Source of the DNA: Aeropyrum camini SY1 = JCM 12091
GTDB lineage: Archaea > Thermoproteota > Thermoprotei_A > Sulfolobales > Acidilobaceae
Length of the DNA stretch: 64,000 bases
Assembly (NCBI RefSeq): GCF_000591035.1
Contig: NC_022521.1
Span: forward strand, 620,001-684,000
Direction of reading: 5' to 3'
A program made the translations under genes and the position numbers. Of this stretch, positions 34,080 to 42,301 are shown one piece after another. Position 1 is the first letter of the stretch, and every line of letters begins with the position of its first letter. Under the pieces are notes generated by a model. That model was given only the letters and a program-made list of their open reading frames with translations, had not been told where the DNA came from and made no database searches.

Positions 34080-34541
34080 TTAGAGGTACCTCTCGAGCTC
34101 CGGCCTGGTCTTGACCAGCTCCTCCATTATCTCCCTAGCTGTTGTGTCGAGGAGGCTCCTGCCGGCCGGCGACAGGGTTCTACCCCTGCCCGGCACCTTC
34201 ACCACCAGCCCGGCCTCCTCGAGCTGCTGGAGTATCTTGCGGGGCACGCTGCCCCCGGCCTTCCTGAAGTGCTCTGGCGCCGAGCCCCTGTTCTGCCTCC
34301 CCCCGTATATTGTGCGGAAGGCCTCTATCCCTATGGGCTCGGGGCTCTTGTAGAGCTTCCTCAGCATGCTTGCGGCCCTCACATACCACCAGTCCCTGTC
34401 GGTCGGCGGCCTCTCCTTGTGGGGCCCCGTCTTGGCGAAGTAGGCCCAGGCGGGGGGCTTGACCTGGGGATACTTCTCCCTAAGCTTCTGGGCCACCCTC
34501 CTTATCAGGAGGTCTGCGGGCACCTCTAGCGCGTCGACCAT
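34080..34541 (-). CDS. rps19e: small ribosomal subunit protein S19e
   Basis: 30S protein with [48 protein letters not shown] and the [18 protein letters not shown] segment, all diagnostic of S19e. ATG 34541 follows GAGGAA and starts 5 nt after the CRM-domain gene. It is followed by the PDCD5 gene. Confidence 0.96.
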   Translation of the reverse strand: MVDALEVPADLLIRRVAQKLREKYPQVKPPAWAYFAKTGPHKERPPTDRDWWYVRAASMLRKLYKSPEPIGIEAFRTIYGGRQNRGSAPEHFRKAGGSVPRKILQQLEEAGLVVKVPGRGRTLSPAGRSLLDTTAREIMEELVKTRPELERYL

Positions 34542-34546
34542 TTCCT

Positions 34547-34882
34547 CTACTCCACCCAGGACCCAAGGAGTCTCCCGCTCGGCCTTTTAACCTTACCTCT
34601 CCTGGGCTTGTAGAGTATGAAGGTGTATCCCCTGACGCCCATGAGCCTGGCGCCGAGGCTGCTGGCCACCCTCCTGGCCACCTCCCTCCTACCGCCCTCC
34701 TCCCTCCTGAGGGCGGTCTTAAGCATCTTAACCTTGACAACCTCCTTCTTCTCCAGCCTCGCCTCTATCTCCCTGAGAACCTCCCTGGTGACCCCCGCCT
34801 TACCTATTATCACGTCCGCCCTGCCGTGGTGGGCCCTGCGGACCCTCTCCCTCACGCTCTCCACTATACTCCTCCCCAACAC
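34547..34882 (-). CDS. CRM/YhbY-domain RNA-binding protein
   Basis: Small CRM-domain protein: the motif region [32 protein letters not shown] and the later [11 protein letters not shown] match YhbY-type proteins bound to pre-50S particles. It probably acts in ribosome assembly. TTG 34882 overlaps the 3' end of the Rpr2 frame by 83 nt. GTG 34864 is an alternative start that still overlaps. It is followed by S19e after 5 nt. Confidence 0.85.
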   Translation of the reverse strand: MLGRSIVESVRERVRRAHHGRADVIIGKAGVTREVLREIEARLEKKEVVKVKMLKTALRREEGGRREVARRVASSLGARLMGVRGYTFILYKPRRGKVKRPSGRLLGSWVE

Positions 34883-35258
34883 TGTATACCCCTGTCCGCG
34901 GGGATATAGCCTCCCCGCCCCGCGGCCCCTTCCTGTATGGGTACCTGTGTATCCAGCCGCAGTGTAGGCAGGTGACTACCGTGTAGGATAGCCCGCCCTC
35001 GCTCCTGAGCCTCACCCTCGCCGTCAAACCCGGTACCAGGGGTGTCCTGCAGCTCTTGCAGAACATCCTCTTAACCGTCCTGGGGGGCCTCACCCTGGTC
35101 GAGGCCGCCAGCTGGAAGAGCTGGCTGGCGACCCTCCTAGCCTCCTCCGCCAGGCCCCGGCGGGCCAGCTCCAGGGCCCAGCGGGCCAGCCTCTCCTCCT
35201 CCCCCCTCACAAGCCTGGCATAGCTGTCTCTACACCTTCTCCGCCGCCTCCTCTTCAA
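34800..35258 (-). CDS. rnp4: RNase P protein component 4 (Rpr2/Rpp21)
   Basis: Zinc-ribbon subunit of archaeal RNase P, which trims tRNA 5' ends. The zinc ligands are Cys67/Cys70 (FCKSCRTPL) and Cys97/Cys100 (CLHCGW), after an Arg-rich N-terminal helix pair. The core ends near residue 110. The remaining 42 residues are Gly/Glu/Arg rich and overlap the CRM gene by 83 nt, so this tail may be a poorly conserved read-on. TTG 35258 overlaps the DNA ligase end by 29 nt; GTG 35210 is an alternative. Confidence 0.85.
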   Translation of the reverse strand: MKRRRRRRCRDSYARLVRGEEERLARWALELARRGLAEEARRVASQLFQLAASTRVRPPRTVKRMFCKSCRTPLVPGLTARVRLRSEGGLSYTVVTCLHCGWIHRYPYRKGPRGGEAISPRTGVYSVGEEYSGEREGEGPQGPPRQGGRDNR

Positions 35259-37041
35259 CCCTCCTCAACTGCCTCTTATACATCTCGAGCAGCTCCTGGG
35301 TTGTGGTGGCGTCCTCGGGCCTCTTATCGTCCCTCCACCTTATGAACCTGGGGAACCTTATGCTTATCCCCACCCCGGGCCTCACAGCGTTGAGGCAGCA
35401 GGTGTGCATGGGGGAGAGGGTGAGCTCCGCCCCCAGTATCTCGGCGACTAGGGCTGGCTCCACCCACACGTCGGGCTCTATCCGCGACTCCACCCTCGGG
35501 TGCTTCCTGGGGATGATGTGCTTCTTCAGCATCTCGTTCATCCTGTCTAGCTCCTCGTCTGTGAAGCCCGTGGCGACCTTGCAGACAGTGGGGAACACGT
35601 CCCTCTCGGGGTCGTAGGCCGCCATCAGCAGGCTGCTCAGCTTGCCGCCCCTCTTCCCCCTGCCGTAGAAGGCCCCCACGACGACGAGGTCGACGGTGTC
35701 CATCATCTCGCTCTTGTAGTCCCTCTTGAGCTTAACCCAGAGCCATCCCCTGACGCCCGCGGTGTAGACGGAGTCCCTGTGGACCGCCTTGACCATAACC
35801 CCCTCGGCCCCCTCCTCTATCGCCTTCAGGAAGAAGGTCCACAGCTCCTCCGGGTCGCTGGTCTCGATGGACTCGGCAAGCCTCCATAGGGGCGTCTCCA
35901 CCACTATCTCCCTCAGCCTGCTACGCCTCTCCGGGAGGGGCTTGCTGGTGAGGTCCTCGCCGTCCACGTAGAGGGCGTCGAAGAGGAAGACGGCCACCGG
36001 CACTTCCCTCATGACCCTGTGTATGTCGTGCTTCCTCTTCCTCTGCATGAGGACCTGGAACGGCTGTAGCTCGTAGTTGTCCGGGTCTACAGCCACTATC
36101 TCGCCCTCCACTATCGCCTCCCGCGCCTTAAGCCCCTTCCTGGCCATCTCAACCACGTCGGGGAACATCCTCGTAATGTTCTCCAGCCTCCTCGAGTAGA
36201 TGTATACCTCCCCGTCCTTCTTGTGGATCTGCGCCCTCTCCCCGTCGTACTTGTACTCCACCACCGCCCTCCCGCCGACCTTCCTCAGTATCTCAGCCGG
36301 GTCCCTCCCCCTCTCGGCGAGCATTGGCCTTATCGGAACCCCCACCTGGGGCTTCACGCCCCTCAGCGCCTCAACCCCCTCCCTCGCCACAACCTCCGCG
36401 ATGTAGCCCAGGTCGGCCCTGAGGTTGTAGGCCCTCTCTATAACCGGCCTGGCGTGGGCGCCCCCTCCGAAGGCCATGGCCAGGGCGTCGAGTATAGTGG
36501 CGTCGCCGACGCCGACCCTCAGCCTGCCCTCCACGAACCTCACGATATACTTGGCCTCCACAGGCTCCGCGTCCGCCAGGAGGCCGGCGAGGAGCCTCAG
36601 CTTGATGTCCCTGCTACCCTCCCCCTGGGCCATCGCTATCCTGTAGAGTGTGTTGTACACCCTCCTAACAGTCAGCGCCTCCCCCCCTCCGGCCATGAAG
36701 GCCTCCAGGGTCACAGCCCTCGACGCCCTAGCCCTGTACTCCCGGGAGAGCCTCTCCGCAACGCTCCCCAGGTCGCCTATAGACTTGTAGAGCTTCTCAA
36801 CCCTCTCCTCAGTAGCCTTGTAAGCCAGGGCTATCGCCTTCACCAGAAGCTTCTCCCCAACCCCCAGCTCGGGCAGCCCCTTCCAGTCTGGCCCCAGCTT
36901 CCCCTGGATCAGGTAGACGACAATGCCTATCGCCCCCGGGGGCGTGGACTTGAAGAGCCTCGTGAGGAGGAGGGTAAGCTGCGTCCTAGATGTTATCCTC
37001 TCCATAGAGGCGAAAGCCTCGGCCACAGGCTTGAAAGGCAT
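35230..37041 (-). CDS. lig: ATP-dependent DNA ligase
   Basis: Replicative DNA ligase that seals Okazaki fragments. The N-terminal DNA-binding domain (1-230) precedes the adenylation domain, whose nucleophile is Lys264 in [16 protein letters not shown]. Motifs III ([11 protein letters not shown]), IV (EGVMVKAVH) and V ([10 protein letters not shown]) and the OB-fold follow. ATG 37041 ([10 protein letters not shown]) has GGTGGTG just upstream and a TATA box at 37102-37109; upstream codons of the frame are unlike the family. Length 603 aa. It heads the operon continuing with Rpr2, CRM protein and ribosomal proteins. Confidence 0.96.
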   Translation of the reverse strand: MPFKPVAEAFASMERITSRTQLTLLLTRLFKSTPPGAIGIVVYLIQGKLGPDWKGLPELGVGEKLLVKAIALAYKATEERVEKLYKSIGDLGSVAERLSREYRARASRAVTLEAFMAGGGEALTVRRVYNTLYRIAMAQGEGSRDIKLRLLAGLLADAEPVEAKYIVRFVEGRLRVGVGDATILDALAMAFGGGAHARPVIERAYNLRADLGYIAEVVAREGVEALRGVKPQVGVPIRPMLAERGRDPAEILRKVGGRAVVEYKYDGERAQIHKKDGEVYIYSRRLENITRMFPDVVEMARKGLKAREAIVEGEIVAVDPDNYELQPFQVLMQRKRKHDIHRVMREVPVAVFLFDALYVDGEDLTSKPLPERRSRLREIVVETPLWRLAESIETSDPEELWTFFLKAIEEGAEGVMVKAVHRDSVYTAGVRGWLWVKLKRDYKSEMMDTVDLVVVGAFYGRGKRGGKLSSLLMAAYDPERDVFPTVCKVATGFTDEELDRMNEMLKKHIIPRKHPRVESRIEPDVWVEPALVAEILGAELTLSPMHTCCLNAVRPGVGISIRFPRFIRWRDDKRPEDATTTQELLEMYKRQLRRVEEEAAEKV

Positions 37042-37392
37042 GTCACCACCGCCAGCATCCCCCAGGCTAGACGCCAAAAACCGACACCCCACCACCCACA
37101 GAATATATTGGAGCCCCAGACTTGAATAGGTTGGCACCCCAGCAGTTACAACCCGGGGGGGCGGTGAGTGCAACCCGGCAAGTCCGAGCCCAAACCCCCC
37201 GCCCCCCGGGCGGGCGGGTGCTATGAGTGGAAGTCGGGGTTTAACGAGCCCCCCGCCCTTCTTGGCTTCGCTGTTGAAGGGTTATCACCCCCCGGAGGCT
37301 AGGGTTTCCTCTGGGATGAATGGGCCGACATAGCCCGACGGCCGTGTGCGGCTGGGGTTTCCCGCCTGGCTGGATGACGTGGGGTCAATGGA
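37042..37392. other. 351-nt intergenic region between lig and the NSUN gene
   Basis: This GC-rich divergent spacer holds the ligase TATA box at 37102-37109 and several dyads. At its right end, GGAATG-AC-CATTCC (about 37390-37403) covers the ATG of the NSUN gene. I compared it mentally with tRNA and RNase P RNA patterns and found no convincing match. No short ORF with a good ribosome site was seen. Confidence 0.4.
37102..37109 (-). promoter_or_regulatory. TATA box for the DNA ligase/ribosomal operon
   Basis: AATATATT lies about 65 nt before ATG 37041, predicting a leader of about 39 nt that includes the GGTGGTG ribosome site. It would drive the ligase-to-ftsY gene series. Confidence 0.45.
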
Positions 37393-38559
37393 ATGACCAT
37401 TCCCCGGCCTCTCTGCGGTACTAGCATCTCCTACGACTCCGGCCTCGCCGAGGTCCTGGAAGCCTCCTCCGGGCCGCTGTGCAGCCTTCTCTCGAGCCTT
37501 GAGAGGCCGCCGCCCAGGATTTATGTTAGGGTTAACACGCTGAAGGTGGGTGTTGACAGGTATCTCGAGATGCTTAGGGGTGCCGGGCTGGAGTTCAGGG
37601 TTGACGAGGACATACCCGAGGCTATCTGGCATCCGGTGGAGGGGCCTCTCTCCTGGGAGTTTAGGGGTAAGAGGGTTGTGGCGGATAAGGTGGCGAGCGA
37701 GAGCGTGCTGATGGGGAGCGACCTCTACGCCCCGGGCGTCCTCCACGCCAAGGGTGTTGAGAGGGGTGATGAGGTGGTTGTGGTGGCGCCCAACGGCAGG
37801 GTTGTGGGGGGTGGTGTGGCCGTCATGTCTTGGCGGGAGATGAGGAGGTCGGGGCGGGGGCTGGCGGTCAGGGTTACGAAGCCGATCTACAGGGCGCCGA
37901 GGGTGTCGGAGCTGCCGGGGTTCAGGGAGGGGCTGGTGTACGGCCAGAGCATAACCTCCATGTACGTTGCCAGGGCCCTGGACCCCAGGCCCGGGTGGAC
38001 TGTGGTGGATATGAACGCCGCCCCCGGGGGGAAGGTGAGCCACGTCGCCCAGCTTGCCGGACGGGGGGCGAGGATAATAGCTATTGACAGGCCGAGCAAG
38101 GTGGCGAGGCTGAGGGAGACCCTGGAGAGGCTGGGGGCGGGTTGGGTGAGGGTTGTGGGGGGCGATAGCAGGAGGGCCTCCAGCCTCCTGCCAGGCCTCG
38201 CCGGGAGGGTTGACGCTATCCTCGTCGACCCACCATGCACCAACATAGGCGTCATACCCAAGGTTTTCGATGTGAAGACGCTGAGGGACAGCGCCTCCGC
38301 CCACCGCTACCAGTGGATGTTCGTGGAGGAGGCCTGGAGGCTCCTGAGGAGGGGTGGCGTTCTTGCCTACTCCACATGCACCCTCTCCAGCCTTGAGAAC
38401 GAGCTTATAGCTGCTAGGGCGGAGGAGCTTGGCTTCAGGCTCACGTGGAGCTGGGGGGTGAGGCCGAGCAGGGGGCGCCGGGGGCGACTGGGCTTCAGGT
38501 GGGAGCCCCACAGGGACGCTACCCCGGGCTTCTTCCTCGCCCTCCTTGAGAAGCCCTAG
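37393..38559 (+). CDS. NSUN/NOP2-family RNA cytosine-C5 methyltransferase with PUA domain
   Basis: Methylates cytosine C5 in tRNA or rRNA. A variable N-terminal segment leads to a PUA-like domain (about 95-160, KRVVADKVASESVLMGSDLYAPGVLHA...DEVVVVAPNG region). The Rossmann methyltransferase has MNAAPGGKVSHVAQL, the motif IV Cys in DPPCTNIG (about 280) and the motif VI nucleophile Cys in YSTCTLSSLENE (about 329). ATG 37393 lies inside a small hairpin. The stop overlaps the convergent Nob1-like gene by 4 nt. Substrate is unresolved. Confidence 0.9.
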   Translation: MTIPRPLCGTSISYDSGLAEVLEASSGPLCSLLSSLERPPPRIYVRVNTLKVGVDRYLEMLRGAGLEFRVDEDIPEAIWHPVEGPLSWEFRGKRVVADKVASESVLMGSDLYAPGVLHAKGVERGDEVVVVAPNGRVVGGGVAVMSWREMRRSGRGLAVRVTKPIYRAPRVSELPGFREGLVYGQSITSMYVARALDPRPGWTVVDMNAAPGGKVSHVAQLAGRGARIIAIDRPSKVARLRETLERLGAGWVRVVGGDSRRASSLLPGLAGRVDAILVDPPCTNIGVIPKVFDVKTLRDSASAHRYQWMFVEEAWRLLRRGGVLAYSTCTLSSLENELIAARAEELGFRLTWSWGVRPSRGRRGRLGFRWEPHRDATPGFFLALLEKP

Positions 38560-38927
38560 ACGGCGCCCCTGTACCTGAGCCTCACAACCCCCAGCCCCAG
38601 CCTCGCGGCGAGCCTCTGGAGGGTGTAGTCGTCCGTCGCCAGGGACACCCTGCAGCCCCTCCACGCCAGGTCCAGGGCGAGGGCGAGGACCTCGATGTCA
38701 GCCCCGCTGAGCCTCCCCAGGACCCCGGCCCTCCTCGCCTCCTCCCTCGCCCTCTCCACGGCCCGGGGGCTCGGCGGGAGGACCTCGAGCCTCCCCGTGG
38801 ACTGTAGGAGCTCCAGCAGCGCCCTGCTCCCCCTGTCCCTAACCTCCTCCAGGACCCTGGGGGGCGTGGCTAGCCTCCCGGGCAGGGCGGCTGCCTTGCC
38901 CGCTATGAAGGCCCCTGTGTCGAGCAC
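38556..38927 (-). CDS. PIN-domain ribonuclease, Nob1-like
   Basis: The PIN fold has its conserved acids in VLDTGAFIAG, LEEVRDRG, LSGADIEVLALALDL and LATDDYTLQRLAARLG, the arrangement of Nob1, which matures the 3' end of 16S rRNA. The zinc-ribbon half of full-length Nob1 is missing, so it may be a stand-alone PIN protein or a split Nob1. GTG 38927 begins 10 nt after the nadK stop with GAGG nearby, starting right at the first beta strand. An ATG at 38975 would overlap nadK by 38 nt. No antitoxin partner is visible. Confidence 0.75.
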   Translation of the reverse strand: MLDTGAFIAGKAAALPGRLATPPRVLEEVRDRGSRALLELLQSTGRLEVLPPSPRAVERAREEARRAGVLGRLSGADIEVLALALDLAWRGCRVSLATDDYTLQRLAARLGLGVVRLRYRGAV

Positions 38928-38937
38928 TATGGCCTCG

Positions 38938-39813
38938 CTACCAGTAGGCGAGCAGTCTCGTGTAGAGCCTCTCATAGTAGTCCTCCCACCACCTGAACCT
39001 TGCTATCCTCACCCCGCTCCCGCACCTCTCTATATCCACAATACCCCCGGGCTCCAGCTCGTACACGTACTGCCCGTCTATGTTGACCACCAGCGGGTTG
39101 CTGTAGACGCTAGCCTCCACGGTGACCCGGGAGCCGCTGGGGACGACTATGCTCCTTAGGAACAGCTGCACCGGGTTTAGGGGTGTGAGGACCATCACGT
39201 CGAGCCTGGGGTCTATGATGGGCCCGCCCCCGCTTAGGCTGTAGGCGGTGCTCCCCGCCGTCGTCGAGACCACAACACCGTCGCCATCTATATTCATAGC
39301 CAGGTCGCCGTCCACGAACACGTGCACCCTCGCCATCTTCGCGTTGTTGGCGGTGACCGCGGTGTCGTTGAACATACACCCCCTGGCCTCCCCCTCAAGG
39401 TAGACGCGGTAGCGGGGGTACACAACCTCCCTGAACCTCCCATCCAGGAAGTCCCTGAGCCTCTCCACAGCCTCATACCTCTCAACGTCGAGGAGGAACC
39501 CCTTCTTCCCCGCCTTTATAGTCATGAAGAGGGGGCTCTCCCTCTCCCCCAGCCTGAGGAAGGTCCTCAGCAGGGTGCCGTCACCCCCCACCACAACCAC
39601 CCTCCCCGGGGGGTCCCTGGATATGCTGAACCGGGGTAGGTGCGAGAGGGAGGGGTAGTCCACGGTCTCGTCCACGAGGACCTCCACACCCCTCTCCGCA
39701 AGCTCCTTCACAACCAGCCTCGCCACGTCCTCGGCTATCCCGCTCCTCCTCTTAACCACGAGCCCCACAGCACCGGCCAAAAGATGATCCCCCAGCGCCA
39801 GAGCCTCGGTCAT
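38938..39813 (-). CDS. nadK: NAD kinase
   Basis: Phosphorylates NAD to NADP. GGDGT (76-80) is the signature site, with FNDTAVT in place of the usual NE pair, DGDGVVVSTTAGSTAYSLSGGGPII as the second nucleotide-binding motif and FLRSIVVPSGS in the C-terminal beta domain. Length 291 aa is normal. ATG 39813 appears leaderless from the bidirectional TATA box at 39833-39840. It is followed by the PIN-domain gene. Confidence 0.93.
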   Translation of the reverse strand: MTEALALGDHLLAGAVGLVVKRRSGIAEDVARLVVKELAERGVEVLVDETVDYPSLSHLPRFSISRDPPGRVVVVGGDGTLLRTFLRLGERESPLFMTIKAGKKGFLLDVERYEAVERLRDFLDGRFREVVYPRYRVYLEGEARGCMFNDTAVTANNAKMARVHVFVDGDLAMNIDGDGVVVSTTAGSTAYSLSGGGPIIDPRLDVMVLTPLNPVQLFLRSIVVPSGSRVTVEASVYSNPLVVNIDGQYVYELEPGGIVDIERCGSGVRIARFRWWEDYYERLYTRLLAYW

Positions 39814-39832
39814 GATACTTTACGCCCGCCAC

Positions 39833-39840
39833 CATATATC
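39833..39840. promoter_or_regulatory. single symmetric TATA box serving nadK and trm5
   Basis: CATATATC is the only TATA-like element in the 51-nt gap between ATG 39813 (minus) and GTG 39865 (plus). Its centre is about 24-28 nt from each start codon, so both mRNAs would be leaderless. A shared, near-palindromic TATA box for two genes is inferred. Confidence 0.45.
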
Positions 39841-39864
39841 TAGTTAAGCCGGCCCGCTCTACGG

Positions 39865-40917
39865 GTGGCGGGGGCCTCTGGGTTGCCGGAGTGCGTTGCA
39901 GTCAAGCCTGTGGACGGGGAGAGGGCTATACGCATCCTCCGGGAGGCCGGGCTGCTGGATAGGGGGTTCAAGCCCGCCCGGGGCGGGGGGAGGCTGATGC
40001 TGCCTGTAGCCAGCACGGCGGAGGCCCTGGAGATCCTCAGGTCCTCGGGCCTCGAGGCCTGGCCCTGCAGCGCCTCCTTCGAGCCGAGGCGGAGGCCCCG
40101 GGGGCTGAGGGAGCTGGGGTTCGAGGGGCTCTCGGGATACAGCCTGGTGGGGGATATAGCGGTGTTCAGCAGGAGGGAGGGCGGGCCCGGTGTTGAGGAG
40201 TATAGGAGGGCGGCTGAGGTGCTCCTGAGGGAGCAGCCGAGGGTGAGGGCTGTGTACCTGAAGGAGGCCACCGTCGGGGAGCTTAGGGTGCAGAAGCTTA
40301 TACACCTGGCGGGGGAGAGGAGGACCTGGACCGTCCACAGGGAGTTCGGCCTCGAGTTCGAGGTTGACATAGCGAGGGCCTACTTCAACCCCCGCCTGGC
40401 CGGCGAGCACAGGCGGGCCGCCGAGGCTGTGGGGGAGGGGGAGAGGGTTCTGGACATGTTCTCGGGCGTCGGGGGGTTCTCTATACACATAGCGAGCCTC
40501 AGGAGGGCCAGCGTGGTAGCGGCGGACATAAACCCCCACGCCGCCCTCCTGGCAGCGAGGAACGCGAGGAGGAACAGGAGGAGGCTCCGGGGGAGGGTCT
40601 CGGTCCTCAGGGCCGACGCCCGCCTCCTACCAGGCATCCTTCAGCCGGTTTTCACCACAATAATAATGAACCACCCCACAGCCTCCCACACCTTCGCCTG
40701 GGAGGCCTGCAGGCTCGCGGGCAGCAGCGGGGCGAGGGTGCTCTTCTACAGGCTCTCTGAGAGCTGCCCCCAGGCTGTGGAAGACGCCATCGAGGCCTTC
40801 GCCCGCACACCCTGCTGCCGAAGGGTGGAGGCGGGGTGGTGCAGGAGGGTTCTCGAGTACAGCCCCTCAGCCGCGGTTTACAGGGTCGAGGTTGAGGTGG
40901 AGCCCAGGCGGGTGTAA
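39865..40917 (+). CDS. trm5: Trm5-family tRNA guanine-N1 methyltransferase
   Basis: Methylates G37 of tRNAs. The N-terminal D1-like region (1-80) and the RNA-fold segment with KLIHLAGERRTWTVHREFGLEFEVDIARAYFNPRLAGEH are typical of Trm5. The SAM motif is VLDMFSGVGGFSIHIAS, and the catalytic region reads IIMNHPTASHTF, a variant of NPP. Archaea often have paralogs (Trm5a/b/c); the short N-terminus makes the subtype uncertain. The product m1G37 would be substrate for the TYW1-like enzyme at 22 kb. GTG 39865 appears leaderless. Confidence 0.88.
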   Translation: MAGASGLPECVAVKPVDGERAIRILREAGLLDRGFKPARGGGRLMLPVASTAEALEILRSSGLEAWPCSASFEPRRRPRGLRELGFEGLSGYSLVGDIAVFSRREGGPGVEEYRRAAEVLLREQPRVRAVYLKEATVGELRVQKLIHLAGERRTWTVHREFGLEFEVDIARAYFNPRLAGEHRRAAEAVGEGERVLDMFSGVGGFSIHIASLRRASVVAADINPHAALLAARNARRNRRRLRGRVSVLRADARLLPGILQPVFTTIIMNHPTASHTFAWEACRLAGSSGARVLFYRLSESCPQAVEDAIEAFARTPCCRRVEAGWCRRVLEYSPSAAVYRVEVEVEPRRV

Positions 40918-40928
40918 AAACCCCTCTT

Positions 40929-40955
40929 CAAACCCCCGGGGGAGGGGGTGGGTTT
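40929..40955. terminator. hairpin between convergent trm5 and fbp
   Basis: CAAACCC..GGGTTTG with inner CC/GG pairs forms a GC-rich stem in the 42-nt gap between the trm5 stop and the fbp stop. It may help end both transcripts. There is no strong T-run on either side. Confidence 0.35.
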
Positions 40956-40959
40956 GGAG

Positions 40960-42123
40960 TTAGTCTACGTCGGCCGCCTCGCCGGCCTCGTGCTTGACCT
41001 TCGGCTTGTAGCCCATCTCCACGGGCTTGAACCTGTCCTTCAGCCTCTTGAGGACCTCGGGCAGGGTTGTGTACTCCATCTCCTCCGGGCCTAGCCTGTG
41101 TGGCATGAAGGGGCCGTGCCTCCTGATGTAGTCCGCTATCATCTGGGCCTGCCTCCTCGCCTCGTCGAAGGCCGGGTCGTCGAAGAGGTCTGCGGGGCCT
41201 ATGAGCTCGCCGTTCTTCACCTGGAAGCCGAGGGCTATGACCCTGGGGGGCCCGTCGAACCTGGAGACCTTAGAGTCCTTCAGGCCCACCGGCATTAGGG
41301 GGCCGTGGTGGCTTCCCCTCATCCACCCGGCGACTAGGTGTGGGAAGGCGAAGGGCTCGAGGACCTCGCCCACAGCCGGGAACCCGCTCTGCGCCCTGAC
41401 TATCATAACCGGGTCGTCCTTACCCACGTACCTCCCCGCTATTAGGCTTAGCCTCTCGCTGCTCACCACAGCCGCTATCTCCCTGTCGCTCTTCCTGTAC
41501 ACCCTCTTAACGACGTACCTGCTGGGGGTCCCGATGAGGGCTAGGAGGTCGTAGATCTCCTCCGGCGCCCTGAGCTCCACCGCCTTGCCCTCGAACACGT
41601 CGAGGACCTCGAATATGAAGCCGTCGTGGAGCCTCGGGTCTATGACTAGGCCGGCTGTGTTGAAGGGGTCGGCGAATATCTTGTAGAGGGGGAGGTTGAA
41701 GGCGCCCGGCTCCGTCTTGTCGGCCATGAAGACCACTATCGGCTCGCTAGGCCTCTCCACAAACTCCATCTCAGCAACCCCGGGGCCCAGGCCGCGTATG
41801 TTACCGCTGAAGGCGTCGCTCAACAGGTCCTGGCCCGCGGCGTAGAGGCCGAGGTCCTTGGCAACCTTGGTCGCCTCTCTGAACGCCGTCCATGCTAGCT
41901 CGTGTACCTCGGGGTTGTCGACCCCCTTGAAGTGGGTCATGATGAGCTGTAGGTCGTCGCCGGCGTTGGTCACGTAGAAGCTCTTAATAACCCCCTTCCT
42001 CTTAGCCTCCGCGAGAACCCTGCTGGCCGCTAGTATGGTGTCGGGGTGCACCCTATGGTGGCCCGCGAGGCTACCTATATCCGCCTTTATAACGCTCACA
42101 GTCGTGGTCCTAGCCTCCGACAA
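40960..42123 (-). CDS. fbp: bifunctional fructose-1,6-bisphosphate aldolase/phosphatase
   Basis: Archaeal type V FBP aldolase/phosphatase (COG1980), the unidirectional gluconeogenic enzyme that makes fructose-6-phosphate from triose phosphates. VSVIKADIGSLAGHHRVHP at the N-terminus carries metal ligands, with DDLQLIMTH, MADKTEPGAFNLPL, RLHDGFIFEV and GSHHGPLMPV further on. TTG 42123 is chosen because GGAGGTG is 7 nt upstream; codons further upstream are unrelated in character. Length 387 aa fits the family. Divergent from a PD-(D/E)XK-like gene, with dyads between them. Confidence 0.95.
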   Translation of the reverse strand: MSEARTTTVSVIKADIGSLAGHHRVHPDTILAASRVLAEAKRKGVIKSFYVTNAGDDLQLIMTHFKGVDNPEVHELAWTAFREATKVAKDLGLYAAGQDLLSDAFSGNIRGLGPGVAEMEFVERPSEPIVVFMADKTEPGAFNLPLYKIFADPFNTAGLVIDPRLHDGFIFEVLDVFEGKAVELRAPEEIYDLLALIGTPSRYVVKRVYRKSDREIAAVVSSERLSLIAGRYVGKDDPVMIVRAQSGFPAVGEVLEPFAFPHLVAGWMRGSHHGPLMPVGLKDSKVSRFDGPPRVIALGFQVKNGELIGPADLFDDPAFDEARRQAQMIADYIRRHGPFMPHRLGPEEMEYTTLPEVLKRLKDRFKPVEMGYKPKVKHEAGEAADVD

Positions 42124-42130
42124 AACACAA

Positions 42131-42163
42131 CACCTCCGAGCACGCAGAAAGCCATAAACTATA
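42131..42163 (-). promoter_or_regulatory. fbp promoter and ribosome-binding site
   Basis: On the minus strand an AT-rich CTATAGTTTATGG (42153-42163 region) is followed by GGAGGTG (42131-42137) and then TTG 42123. The ribosome site decides the fbp start. Confidence 0.45.
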
Positions 42164-42224
42164 GTGTGGAGCGAGGCCCCATAAACACCCGCCCATAGCC
42201 AGCACCCCCAGCCCCCTCCGCGGC

Positions 42225-42279
42225 GGTAATACCCCCTCAGGTCTACCCGTATTACCCTGGGAGGCGGGTAAGCCGCCTC
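42225..42279. promoter_or_regulatory. two dyads between fbp and the adjacent hypothetical gene
   Basis: GGTAATAC (42225-42232) and GTATTACC (42249-42256) form a perfect 8-bp inverted repeat with a 16-nt spacer. Immediately after, GAGGCGG-GTAAG-CCGCCTC (42261-42279) is a perfect 7-bp hairpin. They lie in the divergent intergenic region and could be operators; no bound regulator is known from the sequence. Confidence 0.4.
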
Positions 42280-42301
42280 TAGCCCCCTCCGCCCAGGGGC
42301 C

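Noticed and set aside
37174-37392. RNase P RNA-like fragments in the lig-NSUN spacer
   Set aside because: The conserved core regions (GAGGAAAGTC-type and closing 3' motif) do not appear in the right order.
37285-38664. 459-codon frame opposite the NSUN gene
   Set aside because: Antisense to a well-supported methyltransferase and of low-complexity Pro/His/Arg composition.
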